A DNA stretch of 64,000 nucleotides from Telopea speciosissima (GCF_018873765.1 NC_057925.1:47461010-47525009), one strand, 5' to 3'. Shown: positions 45,307-56,304, numbered from the stretch's first letter. The notes: generated by a model from the letters alone, not told the origin. Numbers and translations: made by a program.

Positions 45307-46707
45307 GGATTTTTATCTGCTGTTGTGCTAACATGCTCCATTTTGCTGTTGTACATACTTAGATGCTTGACATCTGTCTTGTTTTAATCCGACGGTCAAA
45401 ATTAAGGACTCCTTTCCCAAACTTAACTATGGTTGTCAAACCCAACCCTCCTCTCTCTCCAGCGGCGGCAACCTCTCTTCTCCTTCGACAATGGCATTGA
45501 TCTGAACAAGACACCACAGTAAAAGCCTAGAAGGAAGAAGCATAGGCCCAAAGTCGTTGTAGAAGGCAAACTCAAAAGGACTCCAAAGGCAGCAGCTCCA
45601 AAGCCGGCAAGTGACGATCAAAATCCAACAGGAAAGAGGAAGTATATGAGGAAGAAAAACCTCAAAACCTCAGAAACTCTACCAGCAGAAGCTGTAGGGG
45701 AGGCAATAGAACAATCATCGAGTTTGACCGTGAAATCATGCTTGCGGGTGCTGAATTTTGACTTGGAAGACCAAGGAAGAGATGAACACCCCTGCAAATC
45801 ACTCAATAATCAGGAAGGGTTTCTGCTCAACAGTGTTGAAAGTTCTTCTTTAAGGTGGATATTTAATATGAATTCAGAATCTTAGGTCTAGGACCTAAAC
45901 TAAGCAATTGATGGTAGCTCTGGAACCACATCAACTGTGCAGCTTGGCCAAGGCGTTGAAGTGACAGTAGAAAACACCTCAGCTCGGATTGAATATGACG
46001 GTAACTGTTCCTCAAACCAGGTGATCAAAGACTACAATTCCTTGCCTGGAACAACAGTCCGAGCTCCACAATCCACAAAGAGAGACCCACCAATAGAAAA
46101 AACAAATCATAGAATGAGATCAAGATGTACAGAAGAAGAGGGGGTTCTTTTTTTTATTTTTTCCTGTTAATCTTTGTGAACATGTTAAGTGGAGTGAAAT
46201 GAATGATACAGTAGTATGGTTTCTTGCTTCTTTCTTCTCAATTGCAGTTTTTTTTCTCTCTCCTTTTTCCTGTGAATTTTTCTTCTCCTGTGAATTACAG
46301 CTTCGGCATCATCGCCATTAATGCCAGTAAAAACCCCTGAAGCTGGTTGTAACTCAGATCCAGGGCTACAAGCTCGATTCTGGCACCCATGTTGCTAGGC
46401 ACCTGTATCGATAACAACTGAGGAGACCCAGTTGAGAGAAACAAACCCATCTCGGTGGTGGGAGGGAATATGGAGTCGGCGACGGTGCAGGAGTTCAGCC
46501 GGTAGGTGGGAGGAGGGAAGGGGGTGGTGTTGCAGAGAGAGGAATGAGAGAGGAGAGAGAAACAGTTAACTCAAGTTAGGTTAGGGTTGGATGGATGACA
46601 TTTGGGAATTGAAATCTATCCGTCGGATTAAAATAAGACAGGTGTCAACATCCTACAGAGTAATGGAGCAAAATGGAGGATGTCAGTACAGCAGCAGATA
46701 AAAATCC
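45307..46707. mobile_element. Pack-MULE-like DNA transposon in the TNL-B LRR exon
   Basis: Terminal inverted repeats start GGATTTTTATCTGCTG at 45307 and, on the other strand, GGATTTTTATCTGCTGCTG at 46707. They remain alignable for about 90 bases at high similarity (through AATCCGACGG) and more loosely to about 170. The LRR sequence resumes on both sides (AGGCTGAAAATTTT on one, AATTTGACAGC on the other), with an imperfect 8-9-bp duplication of AAATTTTT. No transposase is present. Long TIRs, 9-bp-type duplication and captured gene sequence are the signature of a Pack-MULE. Confidence 0.85.
45525..46165 (+). pseudogene. Captured DEMETER/ROS1-like DNA glycosylase gene fragment
   Basis: On the plus strand inside the Pack-MULE-like element, 45525-45885 encodes RRKKHRPKVVVEGKLKRTPK, then PTGKRKYMRKK and KSCLRVLNFDLED. 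This is the lysine/arginine-rich N-terminal region conserved in DEMETER/ROS1-type 5-methylcytosine DNA glycosylases, which excise methylated cytosine during active DNA demethylation. A second piece (about 45910-46165, VEVTVENTSARIEYDGN, VIKDYNSLPG) fits the linker that follows in those proteins. The HhH-GPD catalytic domain and the Fe-S cluster are absent, so it is a gene fragment, not an enzyme. Its strand is opposite to TNL-B. The family call rests on the RPKVVVEGK and GKRKYxRKK pattern and is from memory. Confidence 0.72.
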
Positions 46708-48594
46708 AAAATTTTCAGCCTTGACAAATCCGTTAGTCGTACCAATGAACAACAACATTCACAACAAAGTACAACTAAGCTTGAGGGAAGTTCAGGGAGG
46801 TATTCCAATTTATTGCATCTACTAAGCTTTAATTGCTTCAATTTTTTCAAGTGTGATAGATCTGCTAGGAGGGATTGAAGCTGCCCTGACATTTCAAACT
46901 TCTCTAAATTAGAGAGCATTGAAAAATCATCTGGAAATTTTGAAATTTGGGTTCCTTTCAGATGAATGTCACGCAAACACCTCATTCTCCCCATTGACCT
47001 TCGTAGTTTCACTAGTTTATCGCAATCCTTAACATATAATACCTCAAGCTTCTCTAATAGTCCAACACCATTGGGCAATTCCTCAATTCCTGAAACATCA
47101 CTCAGTTGTAGTTCAACCAAAGATTTTAGATCACCAATGGACTCAGGCAACTTCTTAAGTGAGTGACACGATCGAAGACTAAGCTCTTTGAGAGAACTCA
47201 GCCGGGAAATGCTGTCTGGAAGTTCTTCCATTGTTGTTGACCACAACAAACCAAGCTTGACTAGAGATTTTAGAACACCAATGGACTCAGGCAACTTCTT
47301 GAGTGAGACACACCATTCAAGAATAAGCTCTAAGAGAACTCAGCCTGGAAATGCTGTTTGGGAGTTCTTCCATTTTTTCTATCCATGACAAGTCAAGCTT
47401 GACTAGAGATTTTAGATCACCAATGGACTTAGGCAACTCCTTCATTCGCTTACACATGTATAGAATAAGAATTTTAAGCTCACTCAACTGCCCGATGGAC
47501 TTGTCTAATTTATCCAAGGAATAACAGCATTCAAGATCTAATTGCTCCAAGTAAGGAAACCATGAAAATGCTGGGGATTTAGATAGATATTGACATCGCC
47601 TAAGATTGAGAACTTTCAACTTTTGGAACCGCTGTCAAAAAAATAGAAAACATACATGTTTATATTTACCTTACTACAAGAAATTTAATAATTAAATAAG
47701 AAAGAAAAAACAAATACTATACCTTATTTTCATCTTGAGGCCCAATACTCCAGGCTTGTTCAATCTTGCTCTCCGATAGGTCGAGATAAACTAGTCTCTT
47801 ATGATAAAAATTGGTTGGTAGAATAGTACCCCAACGGCAGCCGAGCCACTTAAATGATATTAATCCAGAAGGAAGGTGCGAAAAATCTCCCATGTAGTTT
47901 GCTCGACTAATGTCAAGATATCTTAGATTGGGCATCATCTCAAAGTGTTCACTAATTAATAGGTGGAGACACACAGGGAAGCATCAAGCCTTTTATCATA
48001 TCAGTTCCCTACCAGAGACAATAACCCAAGTAAATGGAAATTAGTGGACAGCAGAAACCCCCCCAAAAAAAAAGAATGGACAATGATAAGGATGCATCCA
48101 TGTCATTTGGAGTATTATAGTAAAGGAAGTGGAGTGCGTATAATTCAATATCCAAAAGAATTTTAAAATGTAAGGTGTTACTCAATGCATTATATAGTTT
48201 CTGTTCTTGAAATTTTTATAGTTTTTATTATAATCTTTGAATTACACAGACAAACAGAGAGAGGCATGGGTTTAGGTCTTACCTTGTATACTTCTAACAT
48301 TTCCAAGATTTCACCATGAGACCATAATCTACTACGCTTACCTGGCTCCATAAGGCTTTCTTCTAAGACAATTTTCCTTCCCATGTCTCTAATTTGATTA
48401 TGCATCCTCAAGAAATTACCTTCAAATTTTAGAAGGGACCTTTTAATTAGTTTGTGTAGTGTTGATTTAAGATGATAGGCGCAAGCTTCCCATATGAAAA
48501 TTAAAGTTTCTGTCTCCCATCCAATGAAAAAGCATGCATCATCAAGAAATATGGCTTTTTGATAATCATCTTCTAGATTATCATAGCTTATCTT

Positions 48595-49075
48595 TGTTAA
48601 GATTTGGAGAAGACAAGAAGAAAGGTTGAGAGACAAGAAGAAGAAGGACACAAGGATTTACTTGGTTCGGTGGTTAATCACCTACGTCCAAGGATTCTCT
48701 ACTTGAGAGAAGAATGTATTCACTTACCTTTCTTCACTTCTCCTTTCAATATATAAATCCATTCTTTCCATAACCGATGAATTTATTTTAGGGATAGGAT
48801 TTGAATGAAATCCTTGATTTTGGTGAGAATAAAATCTTTGATTGTAGAGCTGATAATTAGGGGTAGACATAGGAGACATATTTACTCTCTTTCCTTGGTA
48901 TTTTGAATTATTTCCATTTAGGAAATTGGCATGTGTTTTGTGTGTAAGCTGAGCATTGGGAGAGGATAAGCCATGAGTCAGCACTGGCTCATTTTGAATC
49001 GTGGTTCCTCTTTGTACCACGGTTCCATGGTCTTGATGACCATGGACCGATTTGAAATCTTCCTGTGTCATAACA
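48595..49075 (-). repeat. Copia-2 3' LTR (about 481 bp)
   Basis: On the minus strand it begins TGTTATGACACAGG just after a GAGGGGGAG purine tract (49076-49084) and ends CTTAACA at 48595, giving the canonical TG...CA ends. A possible target-site base set ATCTT lies at 48590-48594; no second copy was found because the other end is lost. Confidence 0.8.
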
Positions 49076-51501
49076 CTCCCCCTCAAGCTCATGGGGTTGG
49101 AGACCACTTTGAGATTGCTTATGATGGCCGCAAACCGTTGAGAGGATAGAGGTTTGGTAAACACATCAGCTAACTGATCTTTGGTGTATAGGTACCGGAC
49201 AGTTAGATCTCCTTTAGCAACTTTGTCTCGAACAAAGTGGAAATCAATTTCCACACGCTTCGTCCTTGCTTGAAAGACCGGGTTGGCAGTTAGATAAATT
49301 GCCCCGGTGTTGTCACACCATAGAGTAGGGGCATGTGGTAAAGACACTTTTAGTTCTTTGAGTAAAGATTGGAGCCATGTTACTTCTGCAGTGGCATTTG
49401 CTAGTGCCTTGTATTCAGCCTCTGTACTGGATCTTGCAACGGTTGATTGTTTCTTGGAGCTCCAAGAGATGATGTTGTTACCAAGGAATATTGTATATCC
49501 ACCAGTTGATTTTCTGTCATCTGGACTCCCTGCCCAATCAGCGTCAGAAAAGGCTGAGAGTTCAATCTTTGCATTTCTGTGAATTTTAATTCCATGGGAA
49601 ATTGTTGATTTGAGATATCTCAAAATCCGCTTGACAGCCATCCAATGTGTTGTGGCGGGGTTATACATGTATTGACAAACCCTGTTGACAGCATATTGAA
49701 TATCTGGTCTTGTGAGAGTGGCATATTTTAGTGCTCCCACTACACTTCTATATTGTGTAGGATCCAACATGGGGTCTCCACCATATTGACTGAGAGTGGT
49801 TGAAGTGGCTGCTGGTGTAGAAACAGACTTACAGTCTAACATCTTTGTACGGTGGAGAAGGTAGTAAATGTATTGCTCTTGACACAAAATGATTCCATCA
49901 GGCATCCATTCGACGTTGATTCCCAAGAAGTAATTGAGTCTCCCCAAGTCATTGATTGCAAAAGTCATACCGACTTTGTGCAGAAATTGTTGGAGTAAGT
50001 CATCACTTGTCCCAGTGAGGATGATGTCATCCACATAAATCAAGATATATATGGTTCCCATGGGCTGTATTGAGATGAAGAGAGAGGTGTCTATTTTTGA
50101 AGCCTGGAATCCATTTTCCAAAAGAAAGGAACTTAGCTTGTCAAACCATGCTCTCGAGACTTGTTTCAAGCCATACAAGGACTTGTGCAATTTGCAGACA
50201 TGGGTTGGATAGGAGGGGTCAATAAAATAGGGCGGTTGCTTCATAAATACATCCTCTTTCAGATCACCATGCAAAAAGGCATTTTGCACATCTAGTTGCC
50301 TTATTGGCCATCCCTTGGAAGTAGCGATGGCAAGGACCAACCGAATTGTTGTTGGTTTGATGACAAGACTAAATGTTTCATTGTAGTAAATCCCCTTTTG
50401 TTGATTATATCCCTTTGCTACCAAACGGGCCTTGTGCCTGTCAAGTGACCCATCGGCCTTTCTTTTTGTGCAAAAAATCCATTTGCAACCGGCCACATTT
50501 ATATCACTGTGAGGGGGCACAAGCATCCAAGTTCCATTGTGCATTAACGCATTAAATTCATTGGCCATAGCTTCACGCCAGTGTGGGATCTTATTGGCAG
50601 CCCCAAAACTGGTTGGTTTAAGATGTGGATCTGCAGAACTTTGGGTTACAGAGAAAACCTTTGGCCTAATGGTGCCATGCCTGGTTCGAGTTACCATTGG
50701 ATGTTGAGGTGCAGGGAGTAGTGCTTGCCCAGTAGGTATGTGGTGAGAAACTTGACTTTCTGTAGGTGGGGATGGGGGTGGTAGCTCTACATAAAGATCA
50801 ACGGATGGTGTAGAGGTTGGAGTTGAGGTAGTGGATTGAGCTGGAGATGGTGGTATAACTGATGAAGGTGTGGAACCAGAAGGGTATTGGTTTGATGGTT
50901 GATGTTGTGGCATCCATTGTATGATGGGAGGGGGTCCCAAAATAGATGGGGTGGTTGGTGTTGGAGGTGAATGTAGAGAACTTTCAAATGGGAACTTGGT
51001 TTCATCAAACACAACACCACGAGAAATGAGAGATTGGTTTCTCCTTTGATCATAACAAATATAACCCCGATGGCGATTGCTGTAGCCAAGGAAAACATGC
51101 ATAAATGACCTAGACTCCAATTTGTTGTGGTTGTAAGGCCTTAATAGCGGGTAGCAAGCACACCCAAATGTTCTCATGATATCATATTGAGGATGGATTC
51201 CATGCAATTGGAATAAGGGTAACTGATTTTTCAAAACTGGTGTTGGCATTCTGTTTATGAGAAAGACTGCAATAGAGAATGCATAGGGCCAAAAATGTCG
51301 TGGAATTGAACTATGTGCCATTAGGGACAGACCTGTCTCTACAATATGTCTATGCCTTCTTTCCACGGCCCCATTTTGTTCATGGGTGTGAGGGCATGAA
51401 AGCCGATGCTCTATTCCCATTTCAATTAGGTATTTGGATATTGACCAAAATTGTTCGCCGCCGCAGTCACTGTGAAATCTTTTTATTTTCCGGTCAAACA
51501 T
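48724..51501 (-). CDS. Copia-2 pol open frame: integrase C-terminal half, reverse transcriptase, RNase H
   Basis: A 925-codon open frame. Integrase core end ([28 protein letters not shown]), GKI-like linker, then reverse transcriptase ([44 protein letters not shown]) and RNase H ([26 protein letters not shown]). The last part runs into the 3' LTR. In-frame stops upstream at 51505-51507 and 51730-51732 separate it from the N-terminal integrase, so it cannot form a complete polyprotein. Both stops lie where Copia proteins are normally open. The reverse transcriptase domain itself is intact, unlike the gag side, so the frame may survive by chance of age. Confidence 0.92.
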   Translation of the reverse strand: MFDRKIKRFHSDCGGEQFWSISKYLIEMGIEHRLSCPHTHEQNGAVERRHRHIVETGLSLMAHSSIPRHFWPYAFSIAVFLINRMPTPVLKNQLPLFQLHGIHPQYDIMRTFGCACYPLLRPYNHNKLESRSFMHVFLGYSNRHRGYICYDQRRNQSLISRGVVFDETKFPFESSLHSPPTPTTPSILGPPPIIQWMPQHQPSNQYPSGSTPSSVIPPSPAQSTTSTPTSTPSVDLYVELPPPSPPTESQVSHHIPTGQALLPAPQHPMVTRTRHGTIRPKVFSVTQSSADPHLKPTSFGAANKIPHWREAMANEFNALMHNGTWMLVPPHSDINVAGCKWIFCTKRKADGSLDRHKARLVAKGYNQQKGIYYNETFSLVIKPTTIRLVLAIATSKGWPIRQLDVQNAFLHGDLKEDVFMKQPPYFIDPSYPTHVCKLHKSLYGLKQVSRAWFDKLSSFLLENGFQASKIDTSLFISIQPMGTIYILIYVDDIILTGTSDDLLQQFLHKVGMTFAINDLGRLNYFLGINVEWMPDGIILCQEQYIYYLLHRTKMLDCKSVSTPAATSTTLSQYGGDPMLDPTQYRSVVGALKYATLTRPDIQYAVNRVCQYMYNPATTHWMAVKRILRYLKSTISHGIKIHRNAKIELSAFSDADWAGSPDDRKSTGGYTIFLGNNIISWSSKKQSTVARSSTEAEYKALANATAEVTWLQSLLKELKVSLPHAPTLWCDNTGAIYLTANPVFQARTKRVEIDFHFVRDKVAKGDLTVRYLYTKDQLADVFTKPLSSQRFAAIISNLKVVSNPMSLRGSVMTQEDFKSVHGHQDHGTVVQRGTTIQNEPVLTHGLSSPNAQLTHKTHANFLNGNNSKYQGKRVNMSPMSTPNYQLYNQRFYSHQNQGFHSNPIPKINSSVMERMDLYIERRSEER

Positions 51502-51870
51502 GTTCTACACTAGAGTTTTGAATTTCTGAAAAACAGTTAGAGCTTCATATTTCAAAGTAAGTGGACATAACCAGATATATTTGCTGAAATTATCAACAAA
51601 GCTAATATAATATCGATGCCCCTCTAATGAAGTAATTGGTGAAGGTCCCCACAAATCCGAGTAAATTAATTCAAGTGGTGCAGTAGAAACTGTAGGGGAT
51701 GGGGAAAAAGGCAGTTTATGACTTTTGCCTTATTGACAAGCATCACAAATCACATAATGTTGACTAGAAGTAACAGGCAGTTGAAATTTATTTAAAACAT
51801 AACGAACAATCCAAAGAGTTGGATGACCCATTCTATGGTGCCATTGAATATAAAACCCCCAATATCCATC

Positions 51871-52020
51871 TTCTTCCTCACATGACTGACCTGCAACTTA
51901 ATACGAGTATTTTCAAATACGAACGCACCACCAAGCACATGCTCTCTAGATCTCTCACCGTGGCCAGTATTTTACCCTAAATCCTCTTCTCGTCTTATCC
52001 TCTTCTCCTCTTCTTGATCA

Positions 52021-52055
<35 letters not shown>

Positions 52056-53643
52056 CTCGCGTTGTTCTCTTTACGTAATCAGAAAGAAAAAAAGGTTTAA
52101 ATCTCTCTTTCTTTTTTTATTCTTTCACACTTAAATCACATACAAAAGTGCAGATGATTGCCGAAGTATATGAAGGATTCAGTTTTCATCTCTCTTTGCA
52201 GATAACTCCAAGAACAAAAAGATTTGGGAAACATCAATCGGTTACTCTCATTTCAGTTTCTGTAAGTGTTACTCTGTTTTCTTCTTCCCCGTTCGAGGTT
52301 TGTTCTACGATCTGATTTTCTGATGTTAACGTAACTTTAGATCATAGAATTTTAAAAAGGTTTAGCAGCTTCTAGCCTTAGTTGAAACACTCATTTAGGA
52401 AACAAAAATCAGCTGATTCGGTATACCGAATCTGAATTCGGCATACCAAATGTGTTCATCCGGCTGTTCCAGTGGCTTTGTTGGTTGACTAATTAAGAGG
52501 GTTTTGAGGAGATGAATTTGAGAAATAGAGGGTTTTGATCTATGGGGCTTTTTGAGGAGATGAATCTCAGAAATAGAGGGTTTGAAGAAAACCCAATTGC
52601 GTGTTGAATCTCGCACAGTCTTCCCGATTGGGAGAAGATTCTTCAAGGGGAAATTATGCTTGAGATTGAGTTGCAGGTGTGAGTCACCATCGGAAGTAGC
52701 TGCCTCGTCGTTGAGTCACCATCAGAGCAGTTGCCTCCCGCTGCCTCTTGGTTTTTTTTTTTTTTTTTTCCCTTTCTCTCCGACGAACTTATGCTTTAGA
52801 TTGAGTTGTAGGTGTGAGGAAGAGGATGAAATTAGGTTGCCGATGAAGGAAAGGGTAGTATTGTAAATTTAATTTTAATGATTTAGTACAAAGGTAAAAT
52901 AGTCCTTTTACACCAATAACTAATAGTAGACTAACACCATTAGTGTAGAGGAGGTGATCTGAGTATTTTCAAATTTTAGGGGGTGATCTGAGTTTCGACC
53001 CATTTTCAGGGGGTGTTTCATAAATTTTCCTTTTAATTAAATTTGCCCTCCACTTAGGCATTGGTATTAAGCCATACACATACCCATGTAACATACTTAG
53101 TATAGACTACATTTTACATTACAGAAACTACATTCTTTCATGTATACATTCACTTTTAAATTTCAGTCCTCTTTTTTGAAAAATGAAATTAAAAAAGCAC
53201 TAACAGAGAGAATTTTAGCAAGGAACCACCTACCTTTAAGATGGGTGGTTCAAATCAAAGCTACTCCTCTTCTGGGTTCCTCTTCTTCTTTTTCTTAGGC
53301 TCTCCTCACAAGACTCAGATCACTGTAGCACCACCCCTGTAAAATGTTTTATATGCCCCCCTTATTTTTATTGTTTTCCCATAATACCTTTCCTCCAAGG
53401 CATGAAAACTGCACACTATTAGTGTAGCAAACCCTCTCCCTATAAACAATTCCATGTATACTTGCCAGAATTCATATTTTATGGCATTTATATTCATCAC
53501 ATCACTTCAAGAAAAATAATATTAATAATTATAAATTAAAAATGATGTATTTACCCTTGGGAGATAATAATGTAATATGCCCTTCTCTGGTGCCTGTCGA
53601 AATTGTCCTCCTCGAAACTTACCTAACAGTATCGAATTAAATA
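51871..53643. other. Rearrangement junction and intergenic DNA between Copia-2 and the MITE pair
   Basis: Starts at the broken end of Copia-2. 52022-52056 is a (CT)n run like a 5' leader, but no gene follows. 52490-52580 has a short tandem repeat of GAGGAGATGAAT(T/C)TGAGAAATAGAGGG. 52650-52860 repeats TTGAGATTGAGTTGCAGGTGTGAG-like words twice. 52870-53030 (ACCATTAGTGTAGAGGAGG, GGGGGTGATCTGAG twice) looks like the terminal repeat of a further decayed DNA element. No supportable gene. Confidence 0.45.
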
Positions 53644-53812
53644 GGGAAAAGGCTGGGTATGCTAGCGGTATATCGTATGCTAGCAACCTATGTGTCTGTC
53701 TTTCTCTTCCTCCCTTTAAGGGGTAAGGAAGTCATTTCAAAGTGGGAAAGAGAGAGATAGACACATAAGGTGCTAACATACCATATATTGCTAGCATACC
53801 CATCCCTCTCAC
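53644..53812. mobile_element. 169-bp hairpin MITE, Mutator-like
   Basis: GGGTATGCTAGCGGTATAT at the left pairs with ATATATTGCTAGCATACCC at the right. The inner arms GTGTCTGTCTTTCTC / GAGAGATAGACACATA also fold. The flanking 9-mers AATTAAATA (53635-53643) and AATTAAAAT (53813-53821) match at 7 of 9. Confidence 0.7.
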
Positions 53813-53835
53813 AATTAAAATTATAAATTTATAAT

Positions 53836-54027
53836 GGGAGAAAAAACGCTAACTAATACGTGTTGTCTGTGGCATGTACCCTCGCCCAGACACAGCCCAA
53901 CACAAAAAGACCGGCATAGCCCCTTGGAATGTGGAAAGGTCCAAGGATGCGATGATCTTTTCGTACCAGACTGTGTTTGGGCATAGGTACACACCCACAC
54001 ACAACACGGGATAGCATTCCTTTTCCC
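53836..54027. mobile_element. 192-bp hairpin MITE with perfect 9-bp TSD, Mutator-like
   Basis: Starts GGGAGAAAAAACGCTA and ends GGATAGCATTCCTTTTCCC. Internal arms such as GCCCAGACACAG / CTGTGTTTGGGC pair. The 9-mer ATTTATAAT is exact on both sides (53827-53835 and 54028-54036). Same family as 26050-26225 (shared CCCCTTGGAA core and pairing order). It sits only 23 bases from the preceding MITE. Confidence 0.85.
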
Positions 54028-54389
54028 ATTTATAATATCTAATTAGAAGTGGGGAGTGAGAGTCAAGTTGCTGTGAGCCTAAGTCTCTATGTTCGCACTG
54101 CTTTTTTCCCCCCTCTATTGCTTTTAATCTGTATCACTATCACCACATAATCCTCCAGTCCTCAGTGATTCCTTCCACTATCTATACAAAGCTATCCCAA
54201 ATATTTCAATTTTCAAACTTCCTTTATAGAGAGATTGGTGCCTTTAGAGAAAGCAAAAGAAACCTTTTCTATATCCTTAAAGGAAAAAAACAAAAACCTC
54301 CTCTCACTGATGAGTGATGACTGACCTCAAGGGTCAGTGTTCAACTTGACCCTCTCCAACTTGTTTGACCTAAGTTGGTATGAGTCTAA

Positions 54390-54755
54390 TGTTGCGTTTG
54401 GTATGCATTCTTGAAATGCATTCTAGGTTAATAATGCATCCAAGAAAACAAACAAAATGCAACCTTAATTTTAGAAAATCCACATTACATTTCCAAACAG
54501 TGTGTCAATGTATGATTGTATAGTTTATTCTCTTTATCACTATTTAGAGTTGAAGTCTTTAAGGAGTAGGGTACTTGGAACCACAAAATGTTGAGATTGA
54601 CTAGATGAGATGGCAAATATTCGTTAAATAAATAGTGGTTCTAGATAATTAAGATCATGTGTGAAAGACTAAGGCTGCGTATAGCATGATATTTTGAAAT
54701 ACATTATTAACTTAACGTAGAATGCATTCCAAGAATGCATACCAAAAGATACCTA
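54390..54755. mobile_element. MITE with GGTATGCATTCTT terminal inverted repeats
   Basis: TTTGGTATGCATTCTTGAAATGCATTCTA at the left (54397 on) and its near-perfect inverse at the right (TAGAATGCATTCCAAGAATG...ACCAAA, 54718-54753) enclose about 300 AT-rich bases. Single ends of the same family are visible at 31634-31655 and 33719-33765. Target duplication not resolved. Confidence 0.65.
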
Positions 54756-54869
54756 AATCTCTATGTTCATACTTCATATTGCTCTCTTTTCTTATTCTGC
54801 TTTTAATCTGTTTCACACTTTCATGATCACCTTTACCAAAAAAAAGAAAAATCGGTTTCACTATCACAA

Positions 54870-55260
54870 CCATGGTTTGAGGAAGCGCTAACAGATTGGC
54901 CGATTCTTGATTGATCCTGTATCGATAGATCGGTAAGGACAAGTGTAAAAATGTAAAAAATTCAAGTTTTTTGAAGAAAATGTGGCCGATCTCAACCAAT
55001 ATAGACTGATCCAATGCCGATATCAATTACTAAAACCCTGATCACCACATAATCCTCCATGATTCCTTCCATACAAGTAGGGGTGTCAATTGGTCCAGTT
55101 CTAGACTATCGGTCTAGTTCTCTAGCGGTTCCGATTCTAAAGTGTTAAGAGCAGATCCGGACCAATAAGCTCACCGATTCCAAATCTGAGATCCAGAACC
55201 ATTAACTAATGGGTGGTCTGATTGCTGTTCCTAATCGGGTCCACGCATGCCCTTGTTGAG
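54870..55260. repeat. Decayed GATCGGT-type and GGGTGTCAAT-type repeats
   Basis: 54870-55040 contains GCCGATTCTTGATTGATCC and CCGATCTC...GATCCAATGCCGATA like the repeat at 26404-26840. 55078-55260 starts GTAGGGGTGTCAATTGG like the hAT elements at 15.5 and 21.4 kb, but I cannot find its other end. Confidence 0.45.
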
Positions 55261-55616
55261 TAGCCAAATGTAAAGCATTTTTCCCATTGGAACGAGAAAT
55301 CTCAAGTAAGCTAGAATCTTTCAAAAGCAATTCATTAACTACCGGTATGTATCCTCTATGTGCAATAGATATGAGAGGGGTAGAATACTGGAATTTGAGG
55401 GGTTAAGTGTCTTGCTTAGTCTTGGTTCATGGTCTAATAGCAACTGAACAACAACTGTATAATAAAAGTAATTTTAAGTGTATGTTTAAAATTTAAATAA
55501 AAAGAATCATCTTTTAACATTTTACAGTTAAAAAAAACATTATCAATCATATAAATTTTGGAACAAATACAGATAAGCCAGCACCGTATAGTGGAGGGCC
55601 TAGAGGCTCTTGAGGC

Positions 55617-56046
55617 TAGGGATGTAAATGGATAACCGAAATCCGAATCCGAATTCGCATCCGTATTCGTTTAGGGGCATCCGTATTCGTTTAGAGATAT
55701 CCGAAAAATAATCCGAATACTCCGATTAAAATCCGTCGAAAAAATCCGAATACTTAATAATAAAAATTAAGTAAATAATGATTTTTAGGATTTTTGAAGA
55801 TTAAACAAGTTTTAGAATATGATGAAAAGAGAATCATGATCTAAGAGATATGGATTGAGAGAGAATTGTATCCGCTAGGGAGGAAGGTCCGGGTTACACA
55901 AGGCGGATATGTAAACGGATGGTCGAAAATCCGAATCCGATCCGCATCCGAATCCGTTTAGAGGTATCCGTATTCGGCTAGGGAATATCCGGCTCCGATC
56001 ACATCCGATCCGTATCCGATCCGAATCCGATCCGTTTACATCCCTA
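55617..56046. mobile_element. 430-bp hAT-type MITE, TAGGGATGTAAA family
   Basis: Terminal inverted repeats TAGGGATGTAAATGGAT and GATCCGTTTACATCCCTA. The flanking 8-mer CTTGAGGC is identical at 55609-55616 and 56047-56054. The interior is dominated by ATCCGAATCCG / CGGATTCGGAT words, giving a strong fold-back. No coding capacity. Confidence 0.88.
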
Positions 56047-56099
56047 CTTGAGGCCCAGGTCCATGCTTGTGTGCATATTACCATTGGTCAGCGTGTGCA

Positions 56100-56290
56100 G
56101 GGTCAGTCTTCTCTATAAAATATTTCTCAGATTTGAGTCCTCTGCGGCATGCTGGCTGTTCTGCGCTACCACAGTGAGGCATGCAATGATCGCTTTACCC
56201 CCACTTAGGCAGGGGTATGACGGTCATTGCACACCTTGCTTTGTAGGCGCTACAGTGGGCAGTGGGCCGTTGGCGATCTGTATCTCTCAC
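56100..56290. mobile_element. Hairpin MITE-like inverted repeat
   Basis: GGCTGTTCTGCGCTACCACAGTG (56155) pairs roughly with GTAGGCGCTACAGTGGGCAG (56246), and GGCATGCAATGATCGCTTTACCCC with GGGGTATGACGGTCATTGCAC. The exact ends were not determined. It lies just upstream of the TNL-C promoter repeats. Confidence 0.5.
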
Positions 56291-56304
56291 TGATGACCGA
56301 CCTC

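Larger units (their letters stand above)
44200..48594 (-). pseudogene. TNL-B: TIR-NB-LRR resistance gene, 5'-truncated and transposon-broken
   Basis: Minus-strand exons align with TNL-C: NB-ARC 3' part 48594-48283 (KISYDNLEDDYQKAIFLDDA, then RNBS-D, ending EMLEVYK before GTAAGA), 48008-47723, LRR exon 47631-46708 continued at 45306-45165, and the acidic post-LRR exon 45049-44200. The TIR and the front of NB-ARC, with P-loop and kinase-2, are missing; the remaining part abuts the Copia-2 LTR. Lesions: stops in the 48008 exon (ATTAATTAGTGA), a two-base loss near 47335-47345 in the LRR exon, a 1.4-kb DNA transposon within the LRR exon, and a frameshift near 44990 in the last exon. The MHD motif reads MHN, a change that in intact NLRs can alter ADP/ATP switching. 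Related receptors sense pathogen effectors; this copy cannot make one. Confidence 0.92.
48595..51870 (-). mobile_element. 5'-truncated Ty1/Copia retrotransposon (Copia-2) inserted in TNL-B
   Basis: Minus strand. The 3' LTR abuts TNL-B NB-ARC sequence at 48594/48595. Reading upstream come RNase H, reverse transcriptase, integrase and the His-Cys region (HHRMGHP, about 51855-51835). Gag, protease, primer site and 5' LTR are absent: recognisable sequence ends near 51860-51900 and unrelated CT-rich DNA follows. The missing half of TNL-B is not found on the far side, so a deletion or rearrangement removed both the element's 5' end and the TNL 5' end together. It differs in LTR and proteins from Copia-1, so it belongs to another family. 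Confidence 0.88.

Noticed and set aside
52022-52400. CT-rich tract resembling a gene's 5' leader.
   Set aside because: No start codon with a convincing exon follows. The region is better explained as a rearrangement junction with repeats.
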